Below, one piece after another: positions 1 to 8,763 of a stretch of 64,000 bases of DNA. The stretch is from Geomicrobium halophilum. GTDB lineage: Bacteria; Bacillota; Bacilli; Bacillales; Marinococcaceae. Positions within the stretch are counted from its first letter, which is position 1, and each line of letters opens with the position of its first letter. The stretch covers positions 434,001-498,000 of the forward strand of contig NZ_JACHHJ010000001.1 of NCBI RefSeq assembly GCF_014207655.1, written 5' to 3'. The translations under genes and the position numbers were made by a program. The notes beneath the pieces are model-generated. The model saw nothing but the letters and a program-made list of their open reading frames with translations. It had not been told where the DNA came from and made no database searches.

Positions 1-322
1 CCGATTGAGTAATGAAATGTCGGAAGTCAAGAGGCAGAGGGCTTTATGTTGTTGCTTAATAAAAGTATGCGTAATTGAGAAAAGCTTCATGATTTTTATT
101 AACGAGTTTAACTTTTCTTCGATCTGGGTACATATACTTTAGGTGCTACGTATATCCACTTCGTAAGATTTTGTGAAAAGTTATACGAGCGCTTGTTAGA
201 TTAGAACCATTATTGTATAATTATAGATATGGTTAGTGTGTAGAAAATGTATTTTGAATATAGATAGGATAGACATGGATAGGGGAACAGAACGTGAAAT
301 GTTTTGAAGGGAGAGGGTCTAG
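1..322. other. Leader region upstream of spx
   Basis: No convincing gene lies here. One frame is open from base 2 to about 142, but it has no start with a ribosome binding site and its composition does not look coding. The useful content is the promoter at 193-221 and a long AT-rich 5' leader of about 95 bases running to the spx start. Confidence 0.5.
193..221 (+). promoter_or_regulatory. Likely sigma-A promoter of spx
   Basis: A TTGTTA box at 193-198 and a perfect TATAAT at 216-221 are separated by exactly 17 bases. In B. subtilis spx is read from several promoters, so this may be one of several. Confidence 0.6.
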
Positions 323-718
323 ATGGTGACGTTACTAACATCGCCGAGCTGTACTTCTTGTCGGAAAGCAAAAGGGTGGTTGGAAGAACACAATATCCCT
401 TTTACAGAAAGGAATATTTTTGCTGAGCCCTTATCAGTTGAAGAAGTGAAAGATGTCATTCGAATGACGGAAGATGGCACGGATGAAATTGTATCGAAGC
501 GCTCCAAGATTTTTCAGGAATTAGATATTGATGTCGATACCTTATCTCTCCAGCATCTTTTCGAACTGATTAGTGAACACCCGGGATTATTAAGAAGACC
601 GATTATTTTTGATGATAAACGTCTGCAGGTAGGCTACAATGAAGCGGAAATCCGGCGTTTTTTACCGCGAAAAATCCGCACCTACTTTTTACAAGAGGCA
701 CAGCAGCAGGTAAACTGA
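323..718 (+). CDS. spx: Global redox/stress regulator Spx
   Basis: This is the ArsC-like, non-DNA-binding regulator Spx. It contacts the RNA polymerase alpha C-terminal domain and reprogrammes transcription under disulfide stress. Seen in the sequence: 131 residues (the family length), the CTSC redox switch at Cys10-Cys13, Gly52 in the TEDGTDE segment that faces alpha, and the [13 protein letters not shown] segment containing Arg92. Translation starts at ATG 323 behind a GGGAGAGGG site. In Bacillus the protein is degraded by ClpXP with the adaptor SpxH; an spxH gene lies at 7.3 kb in this window. A rho-independent terminator follows directly. Confidence 0.97.
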   Translation: MVTLLTSPSCTSCRKAKGWLEEHNIPFTERNIFAEPLSVEEVKDVIRMTEDGTDEIVSKRSKIFQELDIDVDTLSLQHLFELISEHPGLLRRPIIFDDKRLQVGYNEAEIRRFLPRKIRTYFLQEAQQQVN

Positions 719-723
719 CAACG

Positions 724-759
724 AAAAAACTTCTATCCGCAAAGATAGAAGTTTTTTCT
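724..759 (+). terminator. Terminator of spx
   Basis: Ten-base arms AACTTCTATC (728-737) and GATAGAAGTT (744-753) surround a CGCAAA loop. The A-rich run before and T run after mean it could work in both directions. Confidence 0.85.
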
Positions 760-762
760 TTA

Positions 763-967
763 AAGAGCGTGTTCAAAAAGCCGAGAAGTTAGAAAATGTT
801 CTTCTCTTTTCGCCAAATGACGAAAGCTTAAATTTTCTTATGCTCTGGAATACAAGAAAGCCCGTCTCGAGCATCCTGCTTGCACCATGAAAACATTCAC
901 TTCTCACGGAGAAAAAGGGGTTTCTTTTTCGAGGAAAGATTTCCCGGACTTTTTGAAGATCCTCTTA
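763..967 (+). repeat. MITE-like repeat, copy A
   Basis: This is a gene-free element of about 205 bp. Its ends are imperfect inverted repeats: GTGTTCAAAAAGCCG near 769 and CGGACTTTTTGAAGATC near 945. Its centre (831-890) aligns with the reverse complement of 15511-15570 in copy D, about five positions in six by eye. No transposase frame is present, so any mobility would have to be supplied in trans. Confidence 0.7.
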
Positions 968-1099
968 AAAAGTAAGCACCGCAGTGCATATCAGCTTCCT
1001 ATATTTTATACAGTAGAAAAAGAACTTATAAAATAAAACCAAACGATTGACATTACGATTGACAGTGAGTGGAGTCGCCAGCTAGTAATCCCGAGGGCT

Positions 1100-1135
1100 T
1101 TTTCTCATCCACATTTATAAATGTGGATGAGAAAA
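1100..1135. repeat. Perfect 36-bp palindrome upstream of mecA
   Basis: Two 18-base arms, TTTTCTCATCCACATTTA and its exact complement, meet with no loop between 1117 and 1118. T-rich and A-rich outer ends would suit a two-way terminator or attenuator. Two TTGACA hexamers lie just upstream (1047 and 1059). The palindrome sits 170 bases before the mecA start in an otherwise gene-free stretch (968-1304). Confidence 0.75.
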
Positions 1136-1304
1136 TGACAATTTGAACAACCTTAAGGATGGCATTCTCATCGCAGAAAATGGTACACTTGCCCTTAACA
1201 GGGATGATGAATTCGTATAGAATGGACTTAAGAGTTGAAAGCGACGCTCGATAAAAACAAAACAGCGTGCGGTTAGTCCACTTTAACCCGAGGAGGGAGA
1301 AATC

Positions 1305-1967
1305 GTGGAAATTGAAAGAATTAACGATACGACCATTAAGTTCTATATCACTTATGCAGATATCGAGGATAGAGGCTTTGACAGCGATGAAATTTGGTAT
1401 AATCGCGAACGTGGTGAAGAGTTCTTCTTTGAAATGATTAATGAAGCTCATGATCATGAGAATTTTGAAATTGAAGGTCCTTTATGGATTCAAGTTCAAG
1501 CGTTTGATAAAGGGCTGGAGATTGTCGTAACACGTGGTCAAATGAATGATGGGAATGTAAAACTGGAAATCCCTGTGGGCAAAGATAAAGAGGATAATGA
1601 AATTGACGATAATATCGTTGATATGCTAGATGAGCAATTGCGCTCAAGACAAAAAGATCGGGATTCTTTAACTCCAGAAGATCCATTAAGCATTGTCATC
1701 GCTTTTCAAGATCTGGAAGACTTAATTGCTCTAAGCAAAGCGGTTAAACTGGAAAATGTTAAAAATGAAATATATTCATTAGAAAATGTATATTATCTTC
1801 ACATTGAGTTTGATGATTACTACGATGAAGATGAACAAGATAACATGTTAAGCCGCGTCTTAGAGTACGGGGATGAATCAGATGTTTCTATCCATCGCAT
1901 TCGCGAATATGGAAACACGATTGTACCGGATCACGGTGTAGAAGTATTATCCTCTTACTTCTCATAA
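1305..1967 (+). CDS. mecA: Adaptor protein MecA
   Basis: MecA is the adaptor that delivers substrates such as the competence factor ComK to the ClpC-ClpP protease and also activates ClpC assembly. The N-terminal segment (MEIERINDTTIKFYITYADI, then RGFDSDEIWYNRERGEE) is the conserved substrate-binding part. A variable charged linker follows at about 100-125, and then the C-terminal ClpC-binding domain. At 220 residues it matches the 218-residue B. subtilis protein. It starts at GTG 1305 behind CGAGGAGGGAG. The spx-mecA-coiA order is that of B. subtilis, with cls interposed here. The strongly acidic composition fits a salt-adapted host. Confidence 0.96.
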   Translation: MEIERINDTTIKFYITYADIEDRGFDSDEIWYNRERGEEFFFEMINEAHDHENFEIEGPLWIQVQAFDKGLEIVVTRGQMNDGNVKLEIPVGKDKEDNEIDDNIVDMLDEQLRSRQKDRDSLTPEDPLSIVIAFQDLEDLIALSKAVKLENVKNEIYSLENVYYLHIEFDDYYDEDEQDNMLSRVLEYGDESDVSIHRIREYGNTIVPDHGVEVLSSYFS

Positions 1968-1974
1968 CCATTAA

Positions 1975-2017
1975 AACGAGCGCTGGGGTCCTAAATGGGA
2001 CGACCGGCGTTTTTTAA
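1975..2017 (+). terminator. Terminator of mecA
   Basis: A GC-rich imperfect hairpin (CGCTGG..GTCC / GGGAC..CCGGCG) is followed by six T. Confidence 0.65.
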
Positions 2018-2091
2018 TACATAAAGAACACCATCGTATTTGTTTAGGTGCTCAGGTTACTAAAAATGAGCTTGGGCAGGAGGCGAAATAG

Positions 2092-3603
2092 GTGAATAAA
2101 CAGATCAATATTTTTTTCATTATTATTCTCTTTTTATCAGTGATCTATACGATGAGGGGATTTTTAGATGAACAGTTGAGAATTATTATCACCATAATAT
2201 ATTCGATTGCGATTGCATTGGTGATATTTGTCATATTCATGGAAAAACGAAACCCTACGAGGACGTTAACATGGGTGATTGTGCTAGTTGCTTTTCCCGG
2301 TGTTGGTTTTATTTTTTACTTAATATTTGGCCATGCATATCGACATCAACGTTCATATACAAGGAAAGCTTCTGAAGATGAACAAGCCTTCGAGAGTGTG
2401 ACTCGACATCGTAGTTTGATGCAAGCAAATGGCCAACACTTGATGCCAGGTCGAGAGAAATTTTTCCACTTGGCTTTAAAATTAGGTTCCCCTATTTCAT
2501 TTAATACGGAAACAAAGGTGTTAGCAGATGGACGGGAAACTTTTGCACATATGCTATATGCACTTGAGCAAGCCGAACATCATATCCATATTGAATTTTA
2601 TACGATTCGACATGATGATATTGGGAACCAGTTCAAGCAAATCTTACTTAAAAAAGCACGGGATGGTGTAGAAGTCCGGGTTTTGTACGATGCCGTTGGC
2701 AGCTGGCAGTTACCGAAAGCATACAAAAATGAGCTTCGTCAGGCGGGTGTGGATATAAAGGCTTTTGCCCCCGTAAGAATTCCATTATTAAATCATCGAG
2801 TGAACTACCGAAATCATCGCAAAATTGTAGTCATCGATGGTCAAATTGGCTTTACCGGAGGCTTAAATATTGGCGATGAATACGTGGGTAAAGGCAAATT
2901 GTTCAGACATTGGCGTGACTCGCACCTCTATATGAAAGGAGAAGCCGTCAGGGATCTCCAGTTAACGTTTTTGCGTGATTGGTCGTTTATGACCGGGGAG
3001 ACAAAGATGGATCCTGTTTATTTATCCCCGGAGCATCGTAATTCCAAGATCGACGAAGGCGGTGTTCAAGTTATTGCGGGAGGCCCTGATCAACAGTGGG
3101 AGGTCATTAAAAAGCTTTTCTTTAAAATGATCACAAACGCGAAAAAGTCAATATGGATCGCTTCTCCCTACTTTATTCCTGATGACGATATATTGTCAGC
3201 GCTCAAAATTGCAGCCCTCAGTGGCATTGATGTCCGTCTCTTGATGCCGAGTAAACCAGATAAGAGAGTCGTTTTTCACGCTTCACGTTCTTATTACCCT
3301 GAACTGGTAGATGCCGGTGTTGTCATTTATGCGTATGATCATGGATTTATGCATAGTAAATTTATGATTGTGGATCAGGAGATTGCTTCTCTTGGGAGTG
3401 CAAATATGGATATGCGGAGTTTTCACCTTAATTTTGAGGTTAATGTCTTTTTGTATGAAACATCCAGTGTTTCTCGTTTAGTAAGTGATTATGTTCTGGA
3501 TATGGAACATTCGAGTGTAATCTCAGCAGAAGCCTTGAAAAAGAGGCCGTTTCGATCCCGGATGATGGAGTCTTTTTCTCGTTTGCTATCTCCATTATTG
3601 TAG
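2092..3603 (+). CDS. cls: Cardiolipin synthase
   Basis: This membrane phospholipase-D family enzyme joins two phosphatidylglycerol molecules into cardiolipin and releases glycerol. Two N-terminal membrane helices (about 5-20 and 30-80, including a PLDc_N segment with NPTRTLTWV) precede two HKD catalytic motifs: His242-Lys244-Asp249 in NHRKIVVIDG and His421-Lys423-Asp428 in HSKFMIVDQ. Its 503 residues are typical for a Gram-positive Cls. It starts at GTG 2092 behind CAGGAGGCGAAATAG. It is a single gene inserted into the usual mecA-coiA neighbourhood. Cardiolipin commonly rises in bacteria under high salt, which fits the suggested habitat (inference). Confidence 0.95.
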   Translation: MNKQINIFFIIILFLSVIYTMRGFLDEQLRIIITIIYSIAIALVIFVIFMEKRNPTRTLTWVIVLVAFPGVGFIFYLIFGHAYRHQRSYTRKASEDEQAFESVTRHRSLMQANGQHLMPGREKFFHLALKLGSPISFNTETKVLADGRETFAHMLYALEQAEHHIHIEFYTIRHDDIGNQFKQILLKKARDGVEVRVLYDAVGSWQLPKAYKNELRQAGVDIKAFAPVRIPLLNHRVNYRNHRKIVVIDGQIGFTGGLNIGDEYVGKGKLFRHWRDSHLYMKGEAVRDLQLTFLRDWSFMTGETKMDPVYLSPEHRNSKIDEGGVQVIAGGPDQQWEVIKKLFFKMITNAKKSIWIASPYFIPDDDILSALKIAALSGIDVRLLMPSKPDKRVVFHASRSYYPELVDAGVVIYAYDHGFMHSKFMIVDQEIASLGSANMDMRSFHLNFEVNVFLYETSSVSRLVSDYVLDMEHSSVISAEALKKRPFRSRMMESFSRLLSPLL

Positions 3604-3801
3604 TGGAGGCCGCCTTGCATATGTACGCGCTGGCGTGCTGAATTCTTAAAGACTGCTCCGTCATTGTAGAGGTTGTCCAAATATGAATGGTTTTTTTCTC
3701 TAAAAACTTTTTTAGTGAAAAGCAGGAATAAGAGTGATAAATGTAGAATGAAGATTAGGTGAATGTTCCCTCGTTTCATTTCCCTGAAAGGGTGTTGCCT
3801 A

Positions 3802-4947
3802 TTGTTCACTGCTATATCTCTTTCCGGACGAACCGTATCCCTTTTAGCTGGAAAGGATAAAGCCTATATTGCCTCCCAATCTCAATGGTTTTGTCCTGTA
3901 TGTAATGAACGCCTTCGATTAAAAAAAGGAAGGAAGCGCAGGTCTCATTTCGCTCATGTTGCATACACAAATTGCCCTTCAACAACTGCAGAGTCAGAAC
4001 ATCACCTGGAAGGAAAGGCTTTTCTATATGAATGGTTGAATAAACAAGGAGCAGGGGTCTCGGTAGAGGCTCAAATTTTTGAGACGAATCAACGGGCAGA
4101 TCTTCTCGTACATGGAAAAGAACAGACCCTTGCGATTGAGTACCAATGTTCAGCCATTGACCGTGAGAAGATTCGCGCTCGTACCGTGTCATATCAATCC
4201 GTAGGGATTCAAACGATCTGGGTGCTCCCGTTTTATCGGTTAAGAAGAAAAGGGAATACGATTCGTCTTCAAGACTGGGAATGGGAGGTCACTGATCATT
4301 CGAGGTATGTGCCGCGTATCTACTTTTTGCAAGCCCCCTCAACGTTATGGATCGCACATCTGGGTGCATACTTATCCCCGCAAAAAGCATACGCACAGGT
4401 GCTGTCATATCCCCTTTTAACCTCATCATTCGAAGATGTAAAAGAAACAAACCCTTCTATAACGAACTCCAGTAAAGCCATGCTAACTTACAAAAAAAAC
4501 TGCCGTTATGGTAAACGACTCCCGCCAACCCCATTCTCCATTCAAGTCCAAGAGCTGTTACTCCGGCATAAACTCCCACTCCATCTTCATCCTGCAGAAG
4601 CAGGTTGGTTTCTTCCTTGTCAAGCTTGGGTTAGGGAACCGCCACTCCTCTGGCAATCGTGGTTATTCATTCAACTCCTTTACCTTCTTAAACGTCAAAC
4701 GTACATTTCTCCCAAGATGCTTGATCAACATCTACAATATCTCTCCAGACATCTACAACTTTCAATGGAACGAACTCAGGTATTGATGGATCAGTACTTA
4801 ACTCTTTTAGTAAACTTTGATGTTTTATATAAACGTAATGGGGGCTTTGTACTGGCCCAACGCATCCGATTTCCTCAATCGGCTGATGAAGGGTATGAGA
4901 TGGATCAGCGGTATGCATACAAGGGGTCCTCGATGGTTACAAATTGA
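3802..4947 (+). CDS. coiA: Competence protein CoiA
   Basis: CoiA is a late competence protein needed for recombination of incoming single-stranded DNA; it carries a nuclease-like fold. Visible features are the N-terminal zinc-ribbon-like segment FCPVCNERLRLKKGRKRRSHF, then SAEHHLEGKAFLYEWL-type sequence (here SEHHLEGKAFLYEWLNKQG), and the nuclease-like core QRADLLVHGKEQTLAIEYQC with acidic and Gln residues. I choose TTG 3802, behind GAAAGGGTG, because the family begins with a short 'MFTA..GRTVSLL' segment. An upstream in-frame ATG at 3763 would add 13 residues and has no clear ribosome binding site. The C-terminal part is poorly conserved. pepF follows, as in B. subtilis. Confidence 0.9.
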   Translation: MFTAISLSGRTVSLLAGKDKAYIASQSQWFCPVCNERLRLKKGRKRRSHFAHVAYTNCPSTTAESEHHLEGKAFLYEWLNKQGAGVSVEAQIFETNQRADLLVHGKEQTLAIEYQCSAIDREKIRARTVSYQSVGIQTIWVLPFYRLRRKGNTIRLQDWEWEVTDHSRYVPRIYFLQAPSTLWIAHLGAYLSPQKAYAQVLSYPLLTSSFEDVKETNPSITNSSKAMLTYKKNCRYGKRLPPTPFSIQVQELLLRHKLPLHLHPAEAGWFLPCQAWVREPPLLWQSWLFIQLLYLLKRQTYISPKMLDQHLQYLSRHLQLSMERTQVLMDQYLTLLVNFDVLYKRNGGFVLAQRIRFPQSADEGYEMDQRYAYKGSSMVTN

Positions 4948-4993
4948 TTGACATGTTCTTTTACCTTAAGATGGAAAGTAAGGAGGGAGAATC

Positions 4994-6826
4994 ATGTCCA
5001 ATCATACAGGTACACGAGTCCCGGATCGTTCGGAAATCCCCAATGAACGAAAATGGGATGTAGAAGCGATTTTTACAGATGCTAATGAATGGGAGCGAGC
5101 TTACACGATCCTAGAAAATCAATTGCCAGAGCTGGAGGCCTTTCAGAATAAACTTGTAGATTCAGCGGAGATGTTATATACAGGCTTACAAAAACGGGAT
5201 AACATCAGTATGGAATTGGAGCGTATAGTCGTCTATGCCCATCTGAAAAACGATGAAGACACATCCAACAGCTTTTACCAGGGGTTATTTGATCGCGCAC
5301 GTTCATTATTAGCTCGTTTTAGTGCAGCGGTTTCGTTTTATGAGCCAGAGATTTTATCTGCTTCTAAGGAAACGATTGAGCAATACCTTAGCGAATATGA
5401 ACCCTTGCAATTGTATCGATATGAATTAGAGTTATTAAACGAACGCAGACCCCATATTCTATCGAAAAAGGAAGAGGAGTTACTCGCCAAAGCTTCTGAG
5501 GTTACCGATCAACCTGAACAAGCATTTTCGATGCTTACGGATGCGGACTTAACCTTTGAATCAATCAAAGATGAAGAGGGAAATGAAACGGCTGTAAGCA
5601 ATGGTCGATTCATCCAGCTTCTACAAAATGAAAACCAAAGAGTTCGCAAAGATGCTTTTCATTCGTTGTATCGAGCGTATCGTGGTCATGAAAATACACT
5701 TGCAAGTATGTTGAATGGACAAGTGAAACGTAATCAATTCTATGCAGATGCGAGAAACTATTCATCCGCACGTGCTCAAGCCCTTCATACGAATCATATT
5801 CCCGAAAAAGTGTATGATCAATTGATTAAGGTTGTTAATGATCATCTTCATCTTTTTCAGCGATATTTACGCTTACGGAAAAAGTTGCTTAACCTCAATG
5901 AGCTCCATTATTACGATTTATACGTTCCACTGGTGGAAAGCAATGATTTTGACGTTGACTATGAAGAGGCCAAAAAAGAAATTATTCAGGCGTTAAAGCC
6001 GTTGGGGCAAGATTATATTCGTGTGATGACTTCAGGATTAGAAGAAAATGGATGGGTTGACGTTTACGAAAATAAAGGGAAATCGAGCGGGGCATATTCC
6101 TCTGGAGCCTATTTAACGCAGCCATATATTTTAATGAATTGGCAAAGCAATATTGACGCGATGTACACGCTGGCTCACGAGCTTGGACATTCCATGCATA
6201 GTTACTATACCCATAACGCTCAACCGTATCCATATGGCGACTATACCATCTTCGTAGCAGAAGTGGCTTCTACGGTAAATGAAATGTTACTTTCCCATGC
6301 ATTAGAACAAAAAACAGAAAGCAAGGTCAATAAACTTTATTTACTCAACCAACAACTTGAAGGGTTTAAAGGCACGATTTTCCGACAAACGATGTTTGCT
6401 GAATTCGAGCAGCTGATCCATCAGTTTGCTGCGGAAGGAAAAGCGCTGACTCCAGAGAACCTTAAGGCAGAATATCTTGATTTGAATCGTAAATATTTTG
6501 GAGATGAGATGGTTTATGATGATGATATTTCTCTTGAATGGTCCAGAATCCCCCATTTCTATATGAACTTCTATGTGTATCAATACGCTACAGGATACAG
6601 CGCGGCCGTCGCTCTAAGCAAAGGCATTCTTGAAGAAGGGGAGCCTGCAGTGAAGCGCTATTTATCCTTCTTGGAAGCCGGGGATTCAGACTATCCCACT
6701 GAAATATTGAAAAAAGCAGGGGTAGATATGACTGAACCTGCCCCGATTGTGGCAGCCATGACCCAATTTGAACGGCAATTACAAGAAGCCGAGCAATTGG
6801 CCGAGGAGTTATTCAAGGATATTTAA
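4994..6826 (+). CDS. pepF: Oligoendopeptidase F
   Basis: This is a cytoplasmic zinc metallopeptidase of family M3 that cuts oligopeptides; in B. subtilis PepF overproduction affects sporulation by degrading a PhrA-type peptide. The zinc motif HELGH lies at about residues 395-399 (AHELGHSMHSYY), with the downstream zinc ligand in the FVAEVASTVNEMLLSH segment. N-terminal helical segments of the family precede it. At 610 residues it is normal length. ATG 4994 sits behind AAGGAGGGAGAATC. A strong terminator follows, so transcription with coiA probably ends here. Confidence 0.96.
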   Translation: MSNHTGTRVPDRSEIPNERKWDVEAIFTDANEWERAYTILENQLPELEAFQNKLVDSAEMLYTGLQKRDNISMELERIVVYAHLKNDEDTSNSFYQGLFDRARSLLARFSAAVSFYEPEILSASKETIEQYLSEYEPLQLYRYELELLNERRPHILSKKEEELLAKASEVTDQPEQAFSMLTDADLTFESIKDEEGNETAVSNGRFIQLLQNENQRVRKDAFHSLYRAYRGHENTLASMLNGQVKRNQFYADARNYSSARAQALHTNHIPEKVYDQLIKVVNDHLHLFQRYLRLRKKLLNLNELHYYDLYVPLVESNDFDVDYEEAKKEIIQALKPLGQDYIRVMTSGLEENGWVDVYENKGKSSGAYSSGAYLTQPYILMNWQSNIDAMYTLAHELGHSMHSYYTHNAQPYPYGDYTIFVAEVASTVNEMLLSHALEQKTESKVNKLYLLNQQLEGFKGTIFRQTMFAEFEQLIHQFAAEGKALTPENLKAEYLDLNRKYFGDEMVYDDDISLEWSRIPHFYMNFYVYQYATGYSAAVALSKGILEEGEPAVKRYLSFLEAGDSDYPTEILKKAGVDMTEPAPIVAAMTQFERQLQEAEQLAEELFKDI

Positions 6827-6853
6827 AAAACCCTCAACACGAGGGTTTTTTTA
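6825..6853 (+). terminator. Terminator of pepF
   Basis: AAAAAACCCTC and GAGGGTTTTTTT arms surround an AACAC loop directly after the stop codon. Confidence 0.85.
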
Positions 6854-6856
6854 CTC

Positions 6857-6953
6857 TAAGAGGATGTTCAAAAAGCCTGGGAAAAATAGCGGTCGAATTT
6901 CTGCGTCAGCTTGCTTCCTCGACCTTCTCGGCTCTTTTTGAACACGTACTTTA
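6857..6953. repeat. MITE-like repeat, copy B (short)
   Basis: This is a 97-bp element with ends TAAGAGGATGTTCAAAAAGC and CTTTTTGAACACGTACTTTA. Its first 55 bases nearly match the left end of copy D at 15.3 kb (GGTCGAATTTCTGCGTCAGC against CGTCGAATTTCTGCGTCAGC), so it looks like an internally deleted relative. Its right edge overlaps the stop codon of the small gene at 6951-7121. Confidence 0.7.
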
Positions 6954-7121
6954 AGAAAAGCCTTTAAAACGGCTGCGTTCGTTTAAAAAGTGTACACTGA
7001 TGACAATGGAACCGAAGAATATCGGGGCGGCAATAAACAATGGAAATAAACGCAAGGCAGCTACCAAAAATAAGAGGTAGCCAATCGATACAGCAATAAT
7101 ACTGAGAATAAATTTTTGCAT
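6951..7121 (-). CDS. Small two-helix membrane protein
   Basis: I do not recognise this 56-residue protein. It has two hydrophobic stretches, FILSIIAVSIGYLLFLVAAL (about 4-23) and FPLFIAAPIFFGSIVISVHF (about 26-45), and a basic tail NERSRFKGFS, so it should sit in the membrane with its C-terminus on the positive, cytoplasmic side. ATG 7121 has a good AAAGGGGG site eight bases upstream. The stop codon lies at the edge of repeat copy B, so the tail may have been trimmed by insertion of the element. It stands alone between pepF and spxH, convergent with pepF. Confidence 0.65.
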   Translation of the reverse strand: MQKFILSIIAVSIGYLLFLVAALRLFPLFIAAPIFFGSIVISVHFLNERSRFKGFS

Positions 7122-7256
7122 TGGCAAACCCCCTTTCTCATTTTCCCATTCGTGCAACGGGTTTTATTCAAAGGGAAAAGGCAAAGTTCATCGGGAAAGT
7201 TCGGAGTCCTATAATTCAGTATATGATGAACTTGTCTTTTTTCATCACTTCAAAAA

Positions 7257-7285
7257 TAAAAAATGACCAATGCTGGTCATTTTTC
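7257..7285 (-). terminator. Terminator of the spxH-yjbI operon
   Basis: The AAAAATGACCA and TGGTCATTTTT arms overlap the spxH stop codon. On the minus strand the hairpin is followed by a T-rich run. Confidence 0.8.
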
Positions 7286-8185
7286 GGGGGGGATAGGCTG
7301 CCAAAAGGTTCCTCTTTTTACCGGGATCGATTCGACTTTTTGTTGGAGCTGTAATGCTTTTAGACGGGCATTTGCTTCTTTCATGGATAAATCATATACT
7401 TCTGCTACTTCTTGGGTGGCCACAAACTGATACGTTCGCACAAATTCGTCAATGTCCATTTTTTTACGGGCCTGAGGATAATCACCTAACATTTTCGCCA
7501 GAATGTCTTCGTACACATCATAGCTGTGCAGTCCAGAGACCTTCAGTCCGGCATCTTCGATCCGATCGTTGAAGAAGATCATTGTTGGTACTGCTTCCGC
7601 ATCCATTTCGTGAGTGGTATTCACGTCAGATTCTAATGCTTTCCTGGCTAAATCAGAATTAAGGTCTTTCCGAAATTCCTCAAGATCTAATTGAGTACGT
7701 TTAGCACAAGAAAGGAGAATTTCTTCATTAGAAATGTTTTCTTTTTTAAGGAAAAGAGCTTCGCGCAACCTTCGGAGATAAAGTATACCATATTGGCGGC
7801 CCTGCATTTCAGCAGCTTTTACAGCAATGGCAGGTGCTTCTGAATGGGAGAGTGGGTTCTCATGCCAAATATCACCATCACAACACATTCCTGTACGAGT
7901 GGCGGTCGTTTCCCATAGATCCACTAGAGATTTTTGATTTTGTTCATTTACACACCAGCTGGCGGCTTCAGGAACGATAAAAAAACGCATTTTAAATAAA
8001 TGGCCGTACTCAAGCTGTATTTTCTTTAGTTTCGGTTCCATTCCCCAGCAAGCAGGACAAAGGGGATCTGTAAAGACATAGATTTCCAACTTAAAATGAT
8101 CATTTGTTGGTTTATCTCCTTCTTCCATCCCACATACGCCAAGAGTATCATCACAGCCCCGTTCATTTGTCTTCACCAAGGTCAT
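7277..8185 (-). CDS. spxH: Spx adaptor SpxH (DsbA/FrnE-like)
   Basis: SpxH (YjbH) is a thioredoxin-fold protein that binds Spx and presents it to ClpXP. It has the CPAC motif at Cys43-Cys46 in FTDPLCPACWGMEPKL, then the DsbA-like helical insertion and the VPTMIFF cis-proline loop, and ends in a charged helical tail. An N-terminal Cys/His-rich segment (Cys11, Cys18) precedes the fold; a zinc-binding N-terminus is known for B. subtilis YjbH. It starts at ATG 8185 behind GGAAAGGAGCG and lies 12 bases after yjbI, so the two form one operon. Its target Spx is encoded at the start of the window. Confidence 0.93.
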   Translation of the reverse strand: MTLVKTNERGCDDTLGVCGMEEGDKPTNDHFKLEIYVFTDPLCPACWGMEPKLKKIQLEYGHLFKMRFFIVPEAASWCVNEQNQKSLVDLWETTATRTGMCCDGDIWHENPLSHSEAPAIAVKAAEMQGRQYGILYLRRLREALFLKKENISNEEILLSCAKRTQLDLEEFRKDLNSDLARKALESDVNTTHEMDAEAVPTMIFFNDRIEDAGLKVSGLHSYDVYEDILAKMLGDYPQARKKMDIDEFVRTYQFVATQEVAEVYDLSMKEANARLKALQLQQKVESIPVKRGTFWQPIPPEK

Positions 8186-8197
8186 TCGCTCCTTTCC

Positions 8198-8584
8198 TTA
8201 AACCGACGTGTTAACCATATGGTGCGCGGTTAATGTTAATCTTCGATATAATTCATGGACTGCTTCTTCATCTTCAAGCTGACTGGCTGCCAGTGCCTTT
8301 TCCATACAATCTAACCAGGCTTGGGCTCTTTTCGGTGTAATTTCAAAAGGCAGATGACGAGCACGTAATTGCGGATGTCCATGTTCTTCAGTATATAACG
8401 GGGATCCCCCGCAAAATTGTGTTAGAAATTGTTTTTGCTTTCTTACTGTTTCACTCAAATCATCGGGAAACAATGGTTTCAAGTCAGGATGCATGTGTAC
8501 TCTTTGGTAAAATTGTTCCGTAATCGTTGAAATCGCCTGTTCTCCACCGAGAGCCTCATACAATGTTCGTTTCTTTTCGTTCAT
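8198..8584 (-). CDS. yjbI: Truncated haemoglobin YjbI
   Basis: This is a group II truncated globin. In the B. subtilis operon it works with the Spx adaptor YjbH and protects against oxidative damage. Family features are LYEALGGEQAISTITEQFY, the long FPDDLSETVRKQKQFLTQFCGGSPLYTEE-type segment, the HPQLRARHLPF heme-pocket region with the proximal His, and RAQAWLDCMEKAL. I choose ATG 8584 (128 residues), preceded by AAAAAGGGG. An upstream in-frame start would add 11 basic residues. The ribosome binding site lies next to a partial repeat end (8597-8627). Confidence 0.92.
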   Translation of the reverse strand: MNEKKRTLYEALGGEQAISTITEQFYQRVHMHPDLKPLFPDDLSETVRKQKQFLTQFCGGSPLYTEEHGHPQLRARHLPFEITPKRAQAWLDCMEKALAASQLEDEEAVHELYRRLTLTAHHMVNTSV

Positions 8585-8596
8585 CTTAGACCCCTT

Positions 8597-8627
8597 TTTC
8601 CCGGACTTTTTGAACAACCTCTTGAGA
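8597..8627. repeat. MITE-like repeat end, copy C
   Basis: One terminus only: TTTCCCGGACTTTTTGAA is identical to the right end of copy A (around 940-957). No matching second end was found nearby. It lies directly upstream of yjbI and borders its ribosome binding site. Confidence 0.5.
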
Positions 8628-8706
8628 GGGATTTTGAATAATCATATTGTAGCAATGCTTACGAGAACCTTCAAATACTATGCATCGGCTCTTAGAAAGG
8701 CGATAA

Positions 8707-8749
8707 AAGGTGAGAGCATATCCCCGCTACAGAGATATGCCCTCGCCCC
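8707..8749 (-). terminator. Possible terminator of cwlQ
   Basis: GAGCATATC and GATATGCCCTC arms are followed on the minus strand by a modest T-rich stretch. Confidence 0.45.
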
Positions 8750-8763
8750 ATCTGAATATAAAA

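Noticed and set aside
1141-1160. A further repeat end (TTTGAACAACCTTAAGG)
   Set aside because: The match to the repeat terminus is short and lacks the flanking conserved bases, so chance is likely.
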